NCBI GenBank assembly: GCA_021107755.1
Contig: JAIOSF010000027.1
Span: 1 to 64,000 of the forward strand
DNA length: 64,000 bases
Direction of reading: 5' to 3'
Source: Arcobacteraceae bacterium
GTDB taxonomy: Bacteria > Campylobacterota > Campylobacteria > Campylobacterales > Arcobacteraceae
Every line of letters starts with the position of its first letter. Position 1 is the stretch's first letter. A program made the translations under genes and the position numbers. The notes beneath the pieces are model-generated. The model ran no database searches, had not been told where the DNA came from, and saw only the letters and a program-made list of their open reading frames with translations. Shown one piece after another: positions 16,891 to 26,340 of the stretch.

Positions 16891-17730
16891 ATGATAAAAA
16901 AATGTTTATTTCCAGCTGCTGGATATGGTACTAGGTTTTTACCAGCAACAAAAGCTATGCCAAAAGAGATGCTACCAATACTTACAAAACCATTGATTCA
17001 ATATGGTGTTGAAGAAGCTATGGAAGCTGGATGTGATGTAATGGCAGTTATTACAGGACGAGGTAAACGAGCTATTACAGATCACTTTGATATCTCTTAT
17101 GAGTTAGAGCATCAAATCAAAGGGAGCGCTAAAGAGGAGCTTTTAGGAGATATCAGAAATATCATGGATAAGTGTACTTTTACCTATACAAGACAAAATG
17201 AGATGAGAGGTTTAGGAGATGCAATTTATAAAGGAAATGTTCTTGTAGGCTTTCAAAATCCATTTGCTGTTATCCTTGCAGATGATTTATGTGTAAATCC
17301 TGATGGAGATGGTATCTTAAAACAGATGGTAGATCTTTATCACAAATATAAATGTTGTGTTGTAGCAACTATGGAAGTACCTAATGAAGAGGTACATAAA
17401 TATGGAGTTATTGAGGGTAAAGAGATAGAAGAGGGTGTATATATGGTATCAAATATGGTAGAAAAACCAGATAATGATAAAGCACCATCAAATTTAGCTG
17501 TAATTGGAAGATATATCTTAACTCCTGATATTTTTGATATGATTAAAAATACAAAACCAGGTAAAAATGGGGAACTACAAATTACAGATGCCCTTTGTGA
17601 ACAAGCAAAAAAAGGGATGGTAATAGCATATAAATTTAAGGGTAAAAGGTTTGATTGTGGGTCAGTTGATGGATTTGTAGAAGCTACAAATTATTTTTAT
17701 GATCAAGAAAAAAACAAAAATAAAAAGTAG
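16891..17730 (+). CDS. galU: UTP-glucose-1-phosphate uridylyltransferase
   Basis: GalU joins glucose 1-phosphate with UTP to give UDP-glucose. The 279-residue protein has the nucleotide loop AAGYGTRFLPATKAMPKEMLP at its start, ADDLCVN around residue 130, and VEKP plus the GKRFDCG segment near the end. It lies 10 bp after the phosphorylase and 6 bp before pgi. In this setting it would reuse glucose 1-phosphate from the phosphorylase to feed gpgS again, besides its role in surface sugars. Confidence 0.95.
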   Translation: MIKKCLFPAAGYGTRFLPATKAMPKEMLPILTKPLIQYGVEEAMEAGCDVMAVITGRGKRAITDHFDISYELEHQIKGSAKEELLGDIRNIMDKCTFTYTRQNEMRGLGDAIYKGNVLVGFQNPFAVILADDLCVNPDGDGILKQMVDLYHKYKCCVVATMEVPNEEVHKYGVIEGKEIEEGVYMVSNMVEKPDNDKAPSNLAVIGRYILTPDIFDMIKNTKPGKNGELQITDALCEQAKKGMVIAYKFKGKRFDCGSVDGFVEATNYFYDQEKNKNKK

Positions 17731-17736
17731 TTAACT

Positions 17737-18993
17737 ATGATACATTTTCAACAAAATTTTAAACAACAGCTTACAAAAAAAGAGATTAAAGTAATTGATG
17801 AGACTTTTTCTATTTTAAAAGAGGAAAAAGATTCTAATAGTATTGGTTATTATAAACTTTATGAAACATCACAAGATATTCTTAAAGGTGTAAAAAGATA
17901 TAAAAAAGAGAATAAATACTTAAAGAATAAAAAAATAAAAAATATTGTTGTTGTAGGTATTGGTGGTTCTAGTTTGGGTACCAAAGCTGTATATGAGCTT
18001 ATAAAACTCAAACAAAAATCAACTATAAATTTAATATTTTTAGAAAATGTAGATCCTTTGGATATTGCTTCAAAAACAAAAGATATTAAAAAAACAAATT
18101 CACTGTTTATTGTAATATCAAAATCGGGTTCAACTATTGAAACTATCTCTATTTTTAAATATGTTTTAGAAAAATTTAATTTAGATTTGAAAAAAGATAA
18201 CAGTAGATTAATTGCAATTACAGATAAAGGTTCAAACTTATCAAAGTTAGCAATAAAAAATAATATACCTCAATTTAATATACCACTTAATGTGGGTGGA
18301 AGATTTTCTGTATTAAGTGCTGTTGGTATTGTACCTTTAGTTCTTGCTGGATATAAAGTTGAAAAAACTTTAGAAGGTTCTAAAATTTTTATAGAATCAT
18401 TTTTTGATAAAAAAGAAAATCACTTACTCCAAAAAGCATATTACTATTTTAAAAATAAAGATAAATACTGTATCAATACACTTTTTAGCTATTCTACATA
18501 TTTCTCGTACTTTAATGATTGGTATGTACAACTTTGGGGAGAAAGTTTAGGAAAAATAAATAGATCAAATAAAAAAGTGGGACTTACCCCAGTTGGGCTT
18601 GTAGGAAGTATTGATCAACATTCTTTTTTACAACTTATAATTCAAGGAGTGGAGAATAAAACTGTAAGTTTTATTCAAATTGAAGATTTTGGAAAAAAAG
18701 TACAAATACCAAATATAAATATAGATTTTCTTGAAAAAACAGATTATGTAAATAGTTGCAATTTTGATAAACTTTTAAATGAAGAGTGTAATGCAACTAT
18801 TGAGAGTCTCATTGATGAGAAGGTACCAACTGACAAAATAGTTTTAGATAAATTATCTGAAAAAAACATTGGGATACTTTTAAGTTACTATGAGATATTG
18901 ACATCTGCTGTAGGAGCTTTTTTAGATATAAATACTTATGACCAGCCAGGTGTTGAGTTTGGAAAGAAAAAATTAGTAAAAAAATTTAGTTAA
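17737..18993 (+). CDS. pgi: glucose-6-phosphate isomerase
   Basis: Pgi interconverts glucose 6-phosphate and fructose 6-phosphate. The 418-residue protein is shorter than the E. coli enzyme (549), as is usual for Campylobacterota. It shows VGIGGSSLGTKAV near residue 74, SKSGSTIETIS near residue 129, NVGGRFSVLS near residue 187, and LVGSIDQHSFLQL near residue 289. It closes the sugar part of the cluster, linking the osmolyte glucose unit to glycolysis or gluconeogenesis. No phosphoglucomutase is seen in the window. Confidence 0.94.
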   Translation: MIHFQQNFKQQLTKKEIKVIDETFSILKEEKDSNSIGYYKLYETSQDILKGVKRYKKENKYLKNKKIKNIVVVGIGGSSLGTKAVYELIKLKQKSTINLIFLENVDPLDIASKTKDIKKTNSLFIVISKSGSTIETISIFKYVLEKFNLDLKKDNSRLIAITDKGSNLSKLAIKNNIPQFNIPLNVGGRFSVLSAVGIVPLVLAGYKVEKTLEGSKIFIESFFDKKENHLLQKAYYYFKNKDKYCINTLFSYSTYFSYFNDWYVQLWGESLGKINRSNKKVGLTPVGLVGSIDQHSFLQLIIQGVENKTVSFIQIEDFGKKVQIPNINIDFLEKTDYVNSCNFDKLLNEECNATIESLIDEKVPTDKIVLDKLSEKNIGILLSYYEILTSAVGAFLDINTYDQPGVEFGKKKLVKKFS

Positions 18994-19000
18994 TCAATTT

Positions 19001-19019
19001 AAGTTTCATAAAGAAACTT
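19001..19019. promoter_or_regulatory. dyad AAGTTTC-N5-GAAACTT before nifB
   Basis: A perfect 7-bp inverted repeat with a 5-base centre lies in the 78-bp gap between pgi and nifB. No T run follows, so it is more likely an operator than a terminator for pgi. Confidence 0.4.
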
Positions 19020-19020
19020 A

Positions 19021-19036
19021 CGGAACACTTATTGAA
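19021..19036 (+). promoter_or_regulatory. possible weak sigma-54 promoter of nifB
   Basis: CGGAACACTTATTGAA has GG and G at the right distance (GG, ten bases, then GA instead of GC) for a -24/-12 promoter and lies about 36 bp before the nifB start. One key base is off, so this is a weaker case than the site before nifV. Confidence 0.35.
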
Positions 19037-19071
19037 TATATCCTTACATATAAAATAAAAAGGATTATGAT

Positions 19072-20538
19072 ATGAGTTGTTCAACGACAGGATGTGGTAC
19101 TACGAATGATATGGGATTTGATCCTAACGACCCAGTAGCAGCAGACATCCATGAAAAAATCAACAATCACCCTTGTTATAGTGAAGGTGCACATCAGCAC
19201 TATGCTAGAATCCATGTAGCAGTTGCACCTGCATGTAATATCCAATGTAACTATTGTAATAGAAAATATGACTGTTCAAATGAGAGTCGACCAGGGGTTA
19301 CAAGTGGAAAACTAAGCCCAGAAGAGGCTGTAAAAAAAGTACTTTATATTGGTGGGGAGATACAACAACTTTCAGTTGTAGGAATCGCAGGACCTGGTGA
19401 TGCGTTGGCAAATCCACAAAAAACTTTTGATACATTTAGAATGTTACAAGAAAAAGCTCCAGATTTAAAATTATGTTTATCTACAAATGGTTTGAGAATT
19501 GCAGACTATATTGATGAGATAGAAAAATATAATGTAGATCATGTAACAGTTACAATAAATACAGTTGATCCAACAGGTGAAATAGGTTCACAAATATACC
19601 CATGGGTACATTGGAACCATAAAAAAGTATGGGGAGCAGAGGGTGCTAAACTTTTACTTGAAAAACAACTTGAAGGTATCAAAGCTTTAACAGATAGAGG
19701 GATTTTAGTAAAAGCAAACTCAGTTTTAATTCCAGGTATTAATGATAAAGACCTACCAAATGTTGCTAGAAAGTTAAAAGAGATGAATGTATTTTTACAT
19801 AATATTATGCCACTACTTTCTGCACCAGAATTTGGAACAAAATTTGGTTTAGAGGGGATCCCTAGTGCTACAGATCAAGAAACTATGGCTGTACAAGAAG
19901 CTTGTGGTATGGATATGAAGCTTATGAAACACTGTAGACAATGTCGAGCAGATGCTGTTGGACTTATTGGTGAAGATAGAAGTGATGAGTTTGGTAAAGA
20001 GGCATTTGCAGCATTAAGTTTTGATGAGTTAGAAAAAAAATATAATATCTCAGCACGAGCTCAAAAACATGAAGCTATTGAAAATTGGAGAACTCATCTT
20101 GATGCTGCAAATGAGAGAATTAAATTAGAACAAGCTACAAAACTAGAGTTAAGTAGTACAGGTGAGACTAAACTTGTTGCAGTTACAACAGCAGGTGAGG
20201 GTATGATAAATATGCATTTTGGGAGTGCACAAGAGTTCTTAGTGTATGAAGCTGGTGATAAGGCTATTAAGTTTGTAATGCATAGAAAACTTGAAAGTTC
20301 ATACTGTAGTGGACCTGAAAATTGTGATGGTACAAATCCAATTGAAGAGATTAAATATACACTTAAGGATTGTGATATTTTATTAACAGAGAAAATAGGT
20401 GATTGTCCTATGTCTGAGCTTCAATCAATTAATTTAATTGCTGATGAGTCTTATGCAAATATGCCTGTTGAAAAATCTGTTTTTGAAGCAGTAAAAAAAC
20501 ACTTCTATACAAATGTACAAGAGAATGAATTAGGGTAA
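19072..20538 (+). CDS. nifB: nitrogenase cofactor biosynthesis protein NifB
   Basis: NifB is the radical SAM enzyme that fuses two [4Fe-4S] clusters and inserts carbide and sulfur to form NifB-co, the precursor of the nitrogenase M-cluster. The SAM-cluster motif CNIQCNYC has Cys55, Cys59 and Cys62, and further cysteines (CRQC near residue 285) suit the extra clusters. The C-terminal about 125 residues, from ETKLVAVTTAGEGMINMHFG, form a NifX-like domain, giving the two-domain NifB of 488 residues. It is preceded by AAAAGGATT and candidate regulatory sites. No nifHDK, nifE or nifN lies in the window. Confidence 0.97.
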   Translation: MSCSTTGCGTTNDMGFDPNDPVAADIHEKINNHPCYSEGAHQHYARIHVAVAPACNIQCNYCNRKYDCSNESRPGVTSGKLSPEEAVKKVLYIGGEIQQLSVVGIAGPGDALANPQKTFDTFRMLQEKAPDLKLCLSTNGLRIADYIDEIEKYNVDHVTVTINTVDPTGEIGSQIYPWVHWNHKKVWGAEGAKLLLEKQLEGIKALTDRGILVKANSVLIPGINDKDLPNVARKLKEMNVFLHNIMPLLSAPEFGTKFGLEGIPSATDQETMAVQEACGMDMKLMKHCRQCRADAVGLIGEDRSDEFGKEAFAALSFDELEKKYNISARAQKHEAIENWRTHLDAANERIKLEQATKLELSSTGETKLVAVTTAGEGMINMHFGSAQEFLVYEAGDKAIKFVMHRKLESSYCSGPENCDGTNPIEEIKYTLKDCDILLTEKIGDCPMSELQSINLIADESYANMPVEKSVFEAVKKHFYTNVQENELG

Positions 20539-20572
20539 CTCCTAGTTCCTCTTACTTCCAATACAATAATTC

Positions 20573-20854
20573 ATGATAAAAAATCCAAAAATAATAATGT
20601 TAAAAGGGAATGGACCTATTACTATAAATAGTGAAATGATGGAACTTTTTACTATTACAACTTCACATGGGATGGTAGGACTACCTTTAAAGTCATTATA
20701 TGCTGATAAAGTATATATAGTTGATAGTTTAGAGAAGTTTTGGAATATTCATAAAATTATAAAAGAGAAACCTTGTTGTTTTGTGTATTCCTATGAAAAA
20801 CTGGATAATGAAGATTTGAAAAAAATAAAAGCATTAGAGATTAATTATATTTAA
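20573..20854 (+). CDS. small protein downstream of nifB, unknown function
   Basis: This 93-residue product (MIKNPKIIMLKGNGPITINS onward) starts 35 bp after nifB and has no recognisable motif to me beyond adjacent cysteines at 68-69 and a short mixed alpha/beta composition. A clear ribosome binding site is lacking before the ATG, so the start is uncertain. Its place suggests co-transcription with nifB. A strong hairpin follows its stop. It might be a small nif accessory protein. Confidence 0.55.
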   Translation: MIKNPKIIMLKGNGPITINSEMMELFTITTSHGMVGLPLKSLYADKVYIVDSLEKFWNIHKIIKEKPCCFVYSYEKLDNEDLKKIKALEINYI

Positions 20855-20884
20855 TTTGAGGAAACAATAATATTTCCTCAAATT
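20853..20884. terminator. hairpin between the nifB transcript and the chemoreceptor gene
   Basis: AATTTGAGGAAA pairs perfectly with TTTCCTCAAATT over 12 bp around an 8-base loop. It separates convergent genes and probably ends transcription from one or both sides, although T runs on the flanks are weak. Confidence 0.6.
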
Positions 20885-20893
20885 GTAAGTTGT

Positions 20894-23752
20894 TTAAAAA
20901 GTTGACCACTCATCATCAGAACTGTTATCTTTTATAATAGTTGCTGGTTTAGGTGTACTACTTTGTACATCTGTTTGATTATGTTTTGATATATTATGCT
21001 CTACTTTTTTATGTCTTATATTTTCATGTGCAGGAGCATCTAGTTTACAATTTGCAAATTTAAGTTCATTAAGAACATCAAATATATTTGAAATATCTTT
21101 CTCTACTTCATTTGATAATTTTGTTAATTGTTGGTTTGTCTCACCTTTTGCATTATGATCTAAATAATTTTGAACACTTTGGTGGTATTTTGTATGTATC
21201 TCTTTTAAAGATGACCACGCAGATGTTTTTGTAAATGGTGTTTGATTATTCTCTTCTATTGCTATCCATTTACCAATATTACATTCAGTAGGTTTTTGAA
21301 CACTCCATGTTTTCTTCTCATCAAGTGACTTGAAGTATTCTCCTTTAAAAATTACATGGTCAAAGAAAAGATCATTTAATTCATATACTAATCCAACATC
21401 ACAAATTTGACCAATTGTATTTTCATCAAATTTTGCATTTGCTGCTACATCTGTAAGGTCATCAGATAATCTTTTTACCCCTTTTGCTAATTCTGCAATA
21501 TCAGTAGCATTTGAAGCATTTTGTTGTGTAGCTTTATCAAGAGTACTTACAGCATCATTGATTTGAACTATCCCTAACTCTTGCTCTTTTGATGCAGTTG
21601 TTACATTATCTACAATAACTTTAGTATCTGTGATTATAGTATTTAATGACTCATAGCCAGTTATCATTTTTGTAGCAATGCTTTTACCTTCATTTGCTTT
21701 TGTTGTAGCATTTTGAACCATCTCTTTGATCTCATTAGCTGCATCTGCACTTCTAGAAGCTAGATTTCTAACCTCTTGTGCAACAACGGCAAAACCTTTT
21801 CCTGCTTCACCAGCAGTTGCAGCTTCAACTGCTGCATTAAGAGATAGGATATTTGTTTGAAATGCAATCTGATCTATAACACTAATTGCATCATTTATAG
21901 CATTAACTTGCGCATCTATTTGTGACATAGAATTAGCAGTCTGATTTGCTAACTCTTGACCAGTGGTTGCCGAATTTGTTAAATCACTTGCAATAGATGA
22001 CATTTTAACAATATTTTCACTATTGGTTTTAATACTACTTGTTATCTCCTCTAATGCAGCTGCTGTTTCCTCTAGTGAAGCTGCTTGTGCATTAGCAGCT
22101 GTTGAAAGTTCTGTTGAAGAGTTTGTTAAAGATACAATATTATTTGCTAGTTCATCACCGCTTGTTTGAATCATTGCAAAAATCTCTGATACATTATTTC
22201 CAATAGCCTTTGTTTGTGTTATAACTGTTCCTATCTCACCACTAACATTATCAATTGATAATTTATGTGAAAAATTAGCTTTACCAAATTGCATTAAAGC
22301 TTCATTAATAGTGACAAGTTGTGTTTTCATAGTACCAATCATACTATTTAATACATCTTTTAAATCATTAATATTTTTATTATTAGCTTGACCTTTTACC
22401 TTGTACACGAAGAATCCGCTACCAACTCTATCTACTACCTCTTTAATCTCATCAATTACAACTTGGTCTTCTTTAAGTCCCTCTTGTATTGAGTCCATAT
22501 ATTGATTGAATAGTTCTGATGCTTTTCCAATTTCATCATGTGATGAAATACTTAATCTAGTTGTAATGTCATTAGAAGTTAAAAGCTTATTAAATCCAAC
22601 TTGTAAGTTCTTTAGCGGCGTAATTACACTTTTTATAATAGCAAAATAGAGAAGAGACAATGAAATAGCTAATAGTAATAGTGTAAGAACAATAAATGAT
22701 ATAACAATAGTTGCTACATTTTCCGAAGCTTGATTTTCCATGTTTATAACTTCTTGTTCAATATCATCTATATAAACACCAGTTCCTACTACCCAATCCC
22801 ACTCTTTAAAATATGCTACATAAGAGATTTTATTTTGAGGTTTATCAAAACCAGGCTTTGCCCATTGATAATTAATATACCCACTCCCTTTTGTTTTAGC
22901 AACTTTTGCCATTTCGACAAATAATAGTTTTCCATTTGGATCTTTTACACTTGATATATTGGTATTATTTAATGAAGGCTTAATGGGATGCATAACCATT
23001 TTTGGTTCAGTGTCATTTATCCAAAAGTAGTTACTACTATCTTTACCATATCTCATTTTAGAGATAGTTTTTAAAGCTTCTTTTTGCATTTGAGCTGTTA
23101 CATTATCAAGGTATTCACCAGTTCCTATAATCCAATTAAATGGTTTAAATGTAAAAATATAAGAAACTTTATCTTGTGGTTTATCAAATCCTGGTTTTGG
23201 CCATTGATAATCTACAAACCCTTGCGAGTTGTTTTTAGAAAGGTTAACCATCTCTATAAAAAACTTTTTACCATTAGGGTCTTTTAAATTAGATAAATCT
23301 TTTCCATCAAGACTTGGTTTAATTGGATGCATAACCATTTTTGCATCAGTGTTATTTATCCAAAAATAACCACTTTTACCATATTTACTATTTTTAACGA
23401 TATCGATAAGTTCTGATTGTACTGTTTTACTATTTTGATGTTTTAGATAATATTGGTTTAAGATATTTTCTAACATTTGTGCTTGAGTTACAAGTTTCTC
23501 TTGAACTTCTAGTTTGACTTTTTCTTTTGATGTTCTCTCATAAAAAGAATCGATAGTTTTTAAAACTATGTCTATATTTGATTTTAATTCATCTTGTTTT
23601 GCACTAAAAGCTTTTTCTTTAAAAAGTTTTGTGTCATCACTAGAGGTTTTTTTTATATCATATATACTAAGACTAACTAAAATAGCCGACATTACTAAAA
23701 CTATAATTGCAATAGCAAGTGTTAGTTTCCATTTGATTGATAGATTGCTCAT
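20894..23752 (-). CDS. methyl-accepting chemotaxis protein with tandem Cache domains and CZB tail
   Basis: From ATG 23752 this is a 952-residue transducer; an upstream in-frame start 13 codons earlier is less likely because [10 protein letters not shown] leads straight into the first membrane helix. The periplasmic part has two near-identical sCache_2-type units (each with [15 protein letters not shown] and KPGFDKPQ). A second helix, a HAMP segment, and the signalling hairpin ([20 protein letters not shown]) follow. After that comes a CZB zinc-binding domain with His in FFDHVIFK, Cys in ECNIGKWI and His in TKYHQS. It ends in DDEWSTF, like a CheR/CheB tether. It sits in the nif region on the opposite strand. 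Confidence 0.93.
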   Translation of the reverse strand: MSNLSIKWKLTLAIAIIVLVMSAILVSLSIYDIKKTSSDDTKLFKEKAFSAKQDELKSNIDIVLKTIDSFYERTSKEKVKLEVQEKLVTQAQMLENILNQYYLKHQNSKTVQSELIDIVKNSKYGKSGYFWINNTDAKMVMHPIKPSLDGKDLSNLKDPNGKKFFIEMVNLSKNNSQGFVDYQWPKPGFDKPQDKVSYIFTFKPFNWIIGTGEYLDNVTAQMQKEALKTISKMRYGKDSSNYFWINDTEPKMVMHPIKPSLNNTNISSVKDPNGKLLFVEMAKVAKTKGSGYINYQWAKPGFDKPQNKISYVAYFKEWDWVVGTGVYIDDIEQEVINMENQASENVATIVISFIVLTLLLLAISLSLLYFAIIKSVITPLKNLQVGFNKLLTSNDITTRLSISSHDEIGKASELFNQYMDSIQEGLKEDQVVIDEIKEVVDRVGSGFFVYKVKGQANNKNINDLKDVLNSMIGTMKTQLVTINEALMQFGKANFSHKLSIDNVSGEIGTVITQTKAIGNNVSEIFAMIQTSGDELANNIVSLTNSSTELSTAANAQAASLEETAAALEEITSSIKTNSENIVKMSSIASDLTNSATTGQELANQTANSMSQIDAQVNAINDAISVIDQIAFQTNILSLNAAVEAATAGEAGKGFAVVAQEVRNLASRSADAANEIKEMVQNATTKANEGKSIATKMITGYESLNTIITDTKVIVDNVTTASKEQELGIVQINDAVSTLDKATQQNASNATDIAELAKGVKRLSDDLTDVAANAKFDENTIGQICDVGLVYELNDLFFDHVIFKGEYFKSLDEKKTWSVQKPTECNIGKWIAIEENNQTPFTKTSAWSSLKEIHTKYHQSVQNYLDHNAKGETNQQLTKLSNEVEKDISNIFDVLNELKFANCKLDAPAHENIRHKKVEHNISKHNQTDVQSSTPKPATIIKDNSSDDEWSTF

Positions 23753-23878
23753 AAGTACTCTTTTCTCATAATTTACAACATTATTATACAAAATTTTTGT
23801 AGCATAATAATAGCATATATTATAATTTTAATTATCTTAATTTTAAGGATATAAACTTAAATTAAAATAAAGTTGTTG

Positions 23879-23894
23879 TGGAATAAAAGTTGCA
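23879..23894 (+). promoter_or_regulatory. sigma-54-type promoter of nifV
   Basis: TGGAATAAAAGTTGCA matches the -24/-12 consensus TGGCAC-N5-TTGCA closely, with GG and GC exactly ten bases apart. It lies 28 bp before the nifV start, so transcription would begin near 23905. Sigma-54 with NifA is the usual control for nif genes. I did not find a convincing NifA upstream site. Confidence 0.75.
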
Positions 23895-23922
23895 TATATA
23901 ATACTATATAAAGGTTAGTATT

Positions 23923-25029
23923 ATGGCAATTATAAATGACACAACATTAAGAGATGGTGAACAAGCCCCTTATGTATCTTTTACACTTGAAGAAAAACTT
24001 CAAATAGCACAATTACTTTATGAAGCAGGTGCTGATGAACTTGAGGTGGGGATACCTGCAATGGGTTCTAAAGAACAAGATGAATTGAAAGAGATATTAC
24101 AATTAAAGCTTCCTATTCAAATTATGAGTTGGAATAGAGCAACTATGGAAGATTTAGAAGCTTCAATAAACTGTGGTGTTAGAGCTGTTGACTTATCTGT
24201 TCCTATATCTCAAATATTAATAGATATAAAATACAAAAATAATATTGATGCAATGTTTAAAAATCTTGAAAGGGTAGTATCTACAGCTAAAAAAGAAGGA
24301 CTTTTTGTTTGTATTGGGGGAGAAGATGCAAGTAGGGCTGATAATGAACTTTTAAAAGAGATTATGAGTTTTGGCTTATCTTTGGGTGCGGATCGTTTTA
24401 GATATTGTGATACAGTAGGTGTTTTAACACCTTATAAAACTTACGAAAACATCTCTTATTTAAGTGGTTTAAATTTACTTGATATAGAGATGCATACCCA
24501 CAATGACTTTGGGATGGCAACAGCAAATAGTATAGCAGGTATTGAAGCAGGTGCAAAAGGAGCAAACACAACTGTAATTGGATTAGGGGAGAGAGCTGGT
24601 AATGCCTCTTTTGAACAAGTTTTGATGAGTCTTACACATCAGTTTAATGAAAACAGAATTATAAATTCAAAAAAATTAAAAGAGTTAGTAAAAAAAGTAT
24701 CTAAAGCAGCAAATAGAAAGATATGTCATAACTCACCAATTATTGGGAAGCATATATTTTCTCATGAGTCAGGAATTCATGTGGATGGGATGATAAAATC
24801 AAAAAATGCTTATGAAGCTTTTGATCCAAAAGAAGTAGGTCTTCATAGATATTTCCCAATTGGAAAACATAGTGGAAGTGCAACACTTTTATATCATCTT
24901 CAAGCTATTGGCATTGAACCATCAAAACAGAAAATTAAAGCACTTTTACCAAAGGTGCGTGAAATAGTGACAAATAGAAAAAAAGTGTTAAATCCAGAAG
25001 AATTAAAAGAGTTATACTTATGTTCATAG
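23923..25029 (+). CDS. nifV: homocitrate synthase NifV
   Basis: NifV condenses acetyl-CoA with 2-oxoglutarate to homocitrate, the organic ligand of the nitrogenase FeMo cofactor. The 368-residue protein has the alpha-IPMS/HCS start DTTLRDGEQAP, VEVGIP-like ELEVGIPAMG near residue 38, the metal ligands in MHTHNDFGMA near residue 190, and GLGERAGNASFEQV near residue 222. The SAM-independent short form without a LeuA regulatory domain is normal for NifV. It overlaps the next gene by 10 bp and has a sigma-54-type promoter. A related isopropylmalate synthase would be longer. Confidence 0.93.
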   Translation: MAIINDTTLRDGEQAPYVSFTLEEKLQIAQLLYEAGADELEVGIPAMGSKEQDELKEILQLKLPIQIMSWNRATMEDLEASINCGVRAVDLSVPISQILIDIKYKNNIDAMFKNLERVVSTAKKEGLFVCIGGEDASRADNELLKEIMSFGLSLGADRFRYCDTVGVLTPYKTYENISYLSGLNLLDIEMHTHNDFGMATANSIAGIEAGAKGANTTVIGLGERAGNASFEQVLMSLTHQFNENRIINSKKLKELVKKVSKAANRKICHNSPIIGKHIFSHESGIHVDGMIKSKNAYEAFDPKEVGLHRYFPIGKHSGSATLLYHLQAIGIEPSKQKIKALLPKVREIVTNRKKVLNPEELKELYLCS

Positions 25030-25838
25030 GGTGGATAAGAAAAGATAAATTTGTAGATGATTTAGAAAAATTATCGCAACTTGTTACAATGGATAAAAAT
25101 CTAATTACAAAAACTATACAAGAAGATCAAAGTTTAGCATTTGGTGCATATAATAAGGAAAATGATTTAGAAGCTATTGTATGTGCATACAGTTTCAAAA
25201 ACTCAATATTAATTAATAACTTGTATTATATAAAAGATATTGATCCAGATGTTATTAGAAGATTATTTATAATATTATTGAAAAATATTGATGAGGAAAA
25301 TAAATCAATATTGTTTATGTCAAATAAATTTGAACAAGATATATTAGAAGGTGTTGGATTTAAAAAATATGCAAACTTTAAAAAAGCAGTCCATAAAGGG
25401 GCAGCAGTTGCTTTTAATTTCTCTAATGCTACATCAAAAAGTATAAGTAATGCAAACTACATACCAACAGTAACAAAACTTGATACGGATACTTTTAAAG
25501 AGAATAGAGTAGAGTATATTTTACACATAGTTGCAAAGCAGTCTTCACTTATGCTCTCAACACAATTTGGATACCAACACTCTTATGCACTGAGTAAAGA
25601 TATTATTAAAATATCACCATGGATTATGGTAGATGAAGCATTCACAGATGCAGAAAAACTTATTAGAGGAGTATTGTACCACCGTGGTTTAAAAACCATT
25701 GTCTCTTTTATCCCAGCCGAAGTAAAAGAGATAGTGGAACTTTACAAATCTTATAAGTTTGAATTTGTTGAGGATTTTGGTTTGTTGTATATAAATAAAA
25801 AACCAACTTTCAATCTTGATTCAATCTATGGATTTTAA
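25020..25838 (+). CDS. nif-linked protein with GNAT-like features
   Basis: This 272-residue protein overlaps the end of nifV by 10 bases, so its translation is probably coupled. The sequence seems to hold two similar alpha/beta halves: the first ends in LEGVGFKKYANFKKAV and the second in YKSYKFEFVEDFGLLYINK, both like the C-terminal end of a GNAT acetyltransferase unit. The canonical acetyl-CoA loop Q/RxxGxG/A is not evident. I cannot assign a substrate. Its operon position argues for a role in nitrogenase assembly or its control. Confidence 0.6.
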   Translation: MFIGWIRKDKFVDDLEKLSQLVTMDKNLITKTIQEDQSLAFGAYNKENDLEAIVCAYSFKNSILINNLYYIKDIDPDVIRRLFIILLKNIDEENKSILFMSNKFEQDILEGVGFKKYANFKKAVHKGAAVAFNFSNATSKSISNANYIPTVTKLDTDTFKENRVEYILHIVAKQSSLMLSTQFGYQHSYALSKDIIKISPWIMVDEAFTDAEKLIRGVLYHRGLKTIVSFIPAEVKEIVELYKSYKFEFVEDFGLLYINKKPTFNLDSIYGF

Positions 25839-25858
25839 ACTAAAAAAAGGGGAATAAA

Positions 25859-26065
25859 ATGGGATTAACAGATGAGCAAAAAGAGATAAAAAAAGAGTTT
25901 GCAGGGTGCAAAAGAAAAGTAACAGAAGTAGCTGGAGAGATGCATGATATAGTTGAAGATACTATTTGGACTGAGTATACAAGACTACCAGAGTTAAGTG
26001 CAAAAATAGCAGAACTCATGGTTGATGTAAACGATATGAAAGCTAAACACGACTTTTTAAAATAG
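25859..26065 (+). CDS. Rop-like (DUF683/CCE_0567-type) nif accessory protein
   Basis: The 68-residue helical protein has KRKVTEVAGEMHDIVEDTIW followed by TEYTRLPELSAKIAELM. This matches the layout of the small Rop-like family (PF05082), which is found in nif clusters and forms helical-hairpin oligomers. Their role is poorly known; a metal-binding function has been suggested for the cyanobacterial member. One Cys (residue 17) and one His (residue 29) could take part. It has an AAGGGG ribosome binding site. Confidence 0.75.
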   Translation: MGLTDEQKEIKKEFAGCKRKVTEVAGEMHDIVEDTIWTEYTRLPELSAKIAELMVDVNDMKAKHDFLK

Positions 26066-26074
26066 TCTATTATT

Positions 26075-26332
26075 ATGGAAGATAAAACTTTAAAAATTAT
26101 TTGTGAATGTGGAAACAAAAATGTTGCCCAAGCAGTTGAGATATTTAAAGCAACAGATCTTCCATATAAAAAAGCTAAGAAACTAGTAACCCAGTGTAAT
26201 AAAACATGTTGTAGACGGCCATTGATGGCTTTATATAATATGGTTGAGTTTCTCAAAGAGAGTGCAGAGCACAAGGGTAATATAGATTATGAAGAGATTG
26301 ATTTTTTAATTGATCAGATGAATGAAAGGTAG
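26075..26332 (+). CDS. small cysteine-rich protein in the nif operon
   Basis: This 85-residue protein carries Cys10, Cys12, Cys41, Cys45 and Cys46 in a CxC...CxxxCC layout with helical spacers, reminiscent of Bfd-like [2Fe-2S] modules (as in the middle of NifU) but with different spacing. It could bind a small Fe-S cluster or another metal. It lies 9 bp after the Rop-like gene and 8 bp before the LRR gene, so all are likely one transcript. I do not recognise an exact family. Confidence 0.65.
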   Translation: MEDKTLKIICECGNKNVAQAVEIFKATDLPYKKAKKLVTQCNKTCCRRPLMALYNMVEFLKESAEHKGNIDYEEIDFLIDQMNER

Positions 26333-26340
26333 AGTATAAA

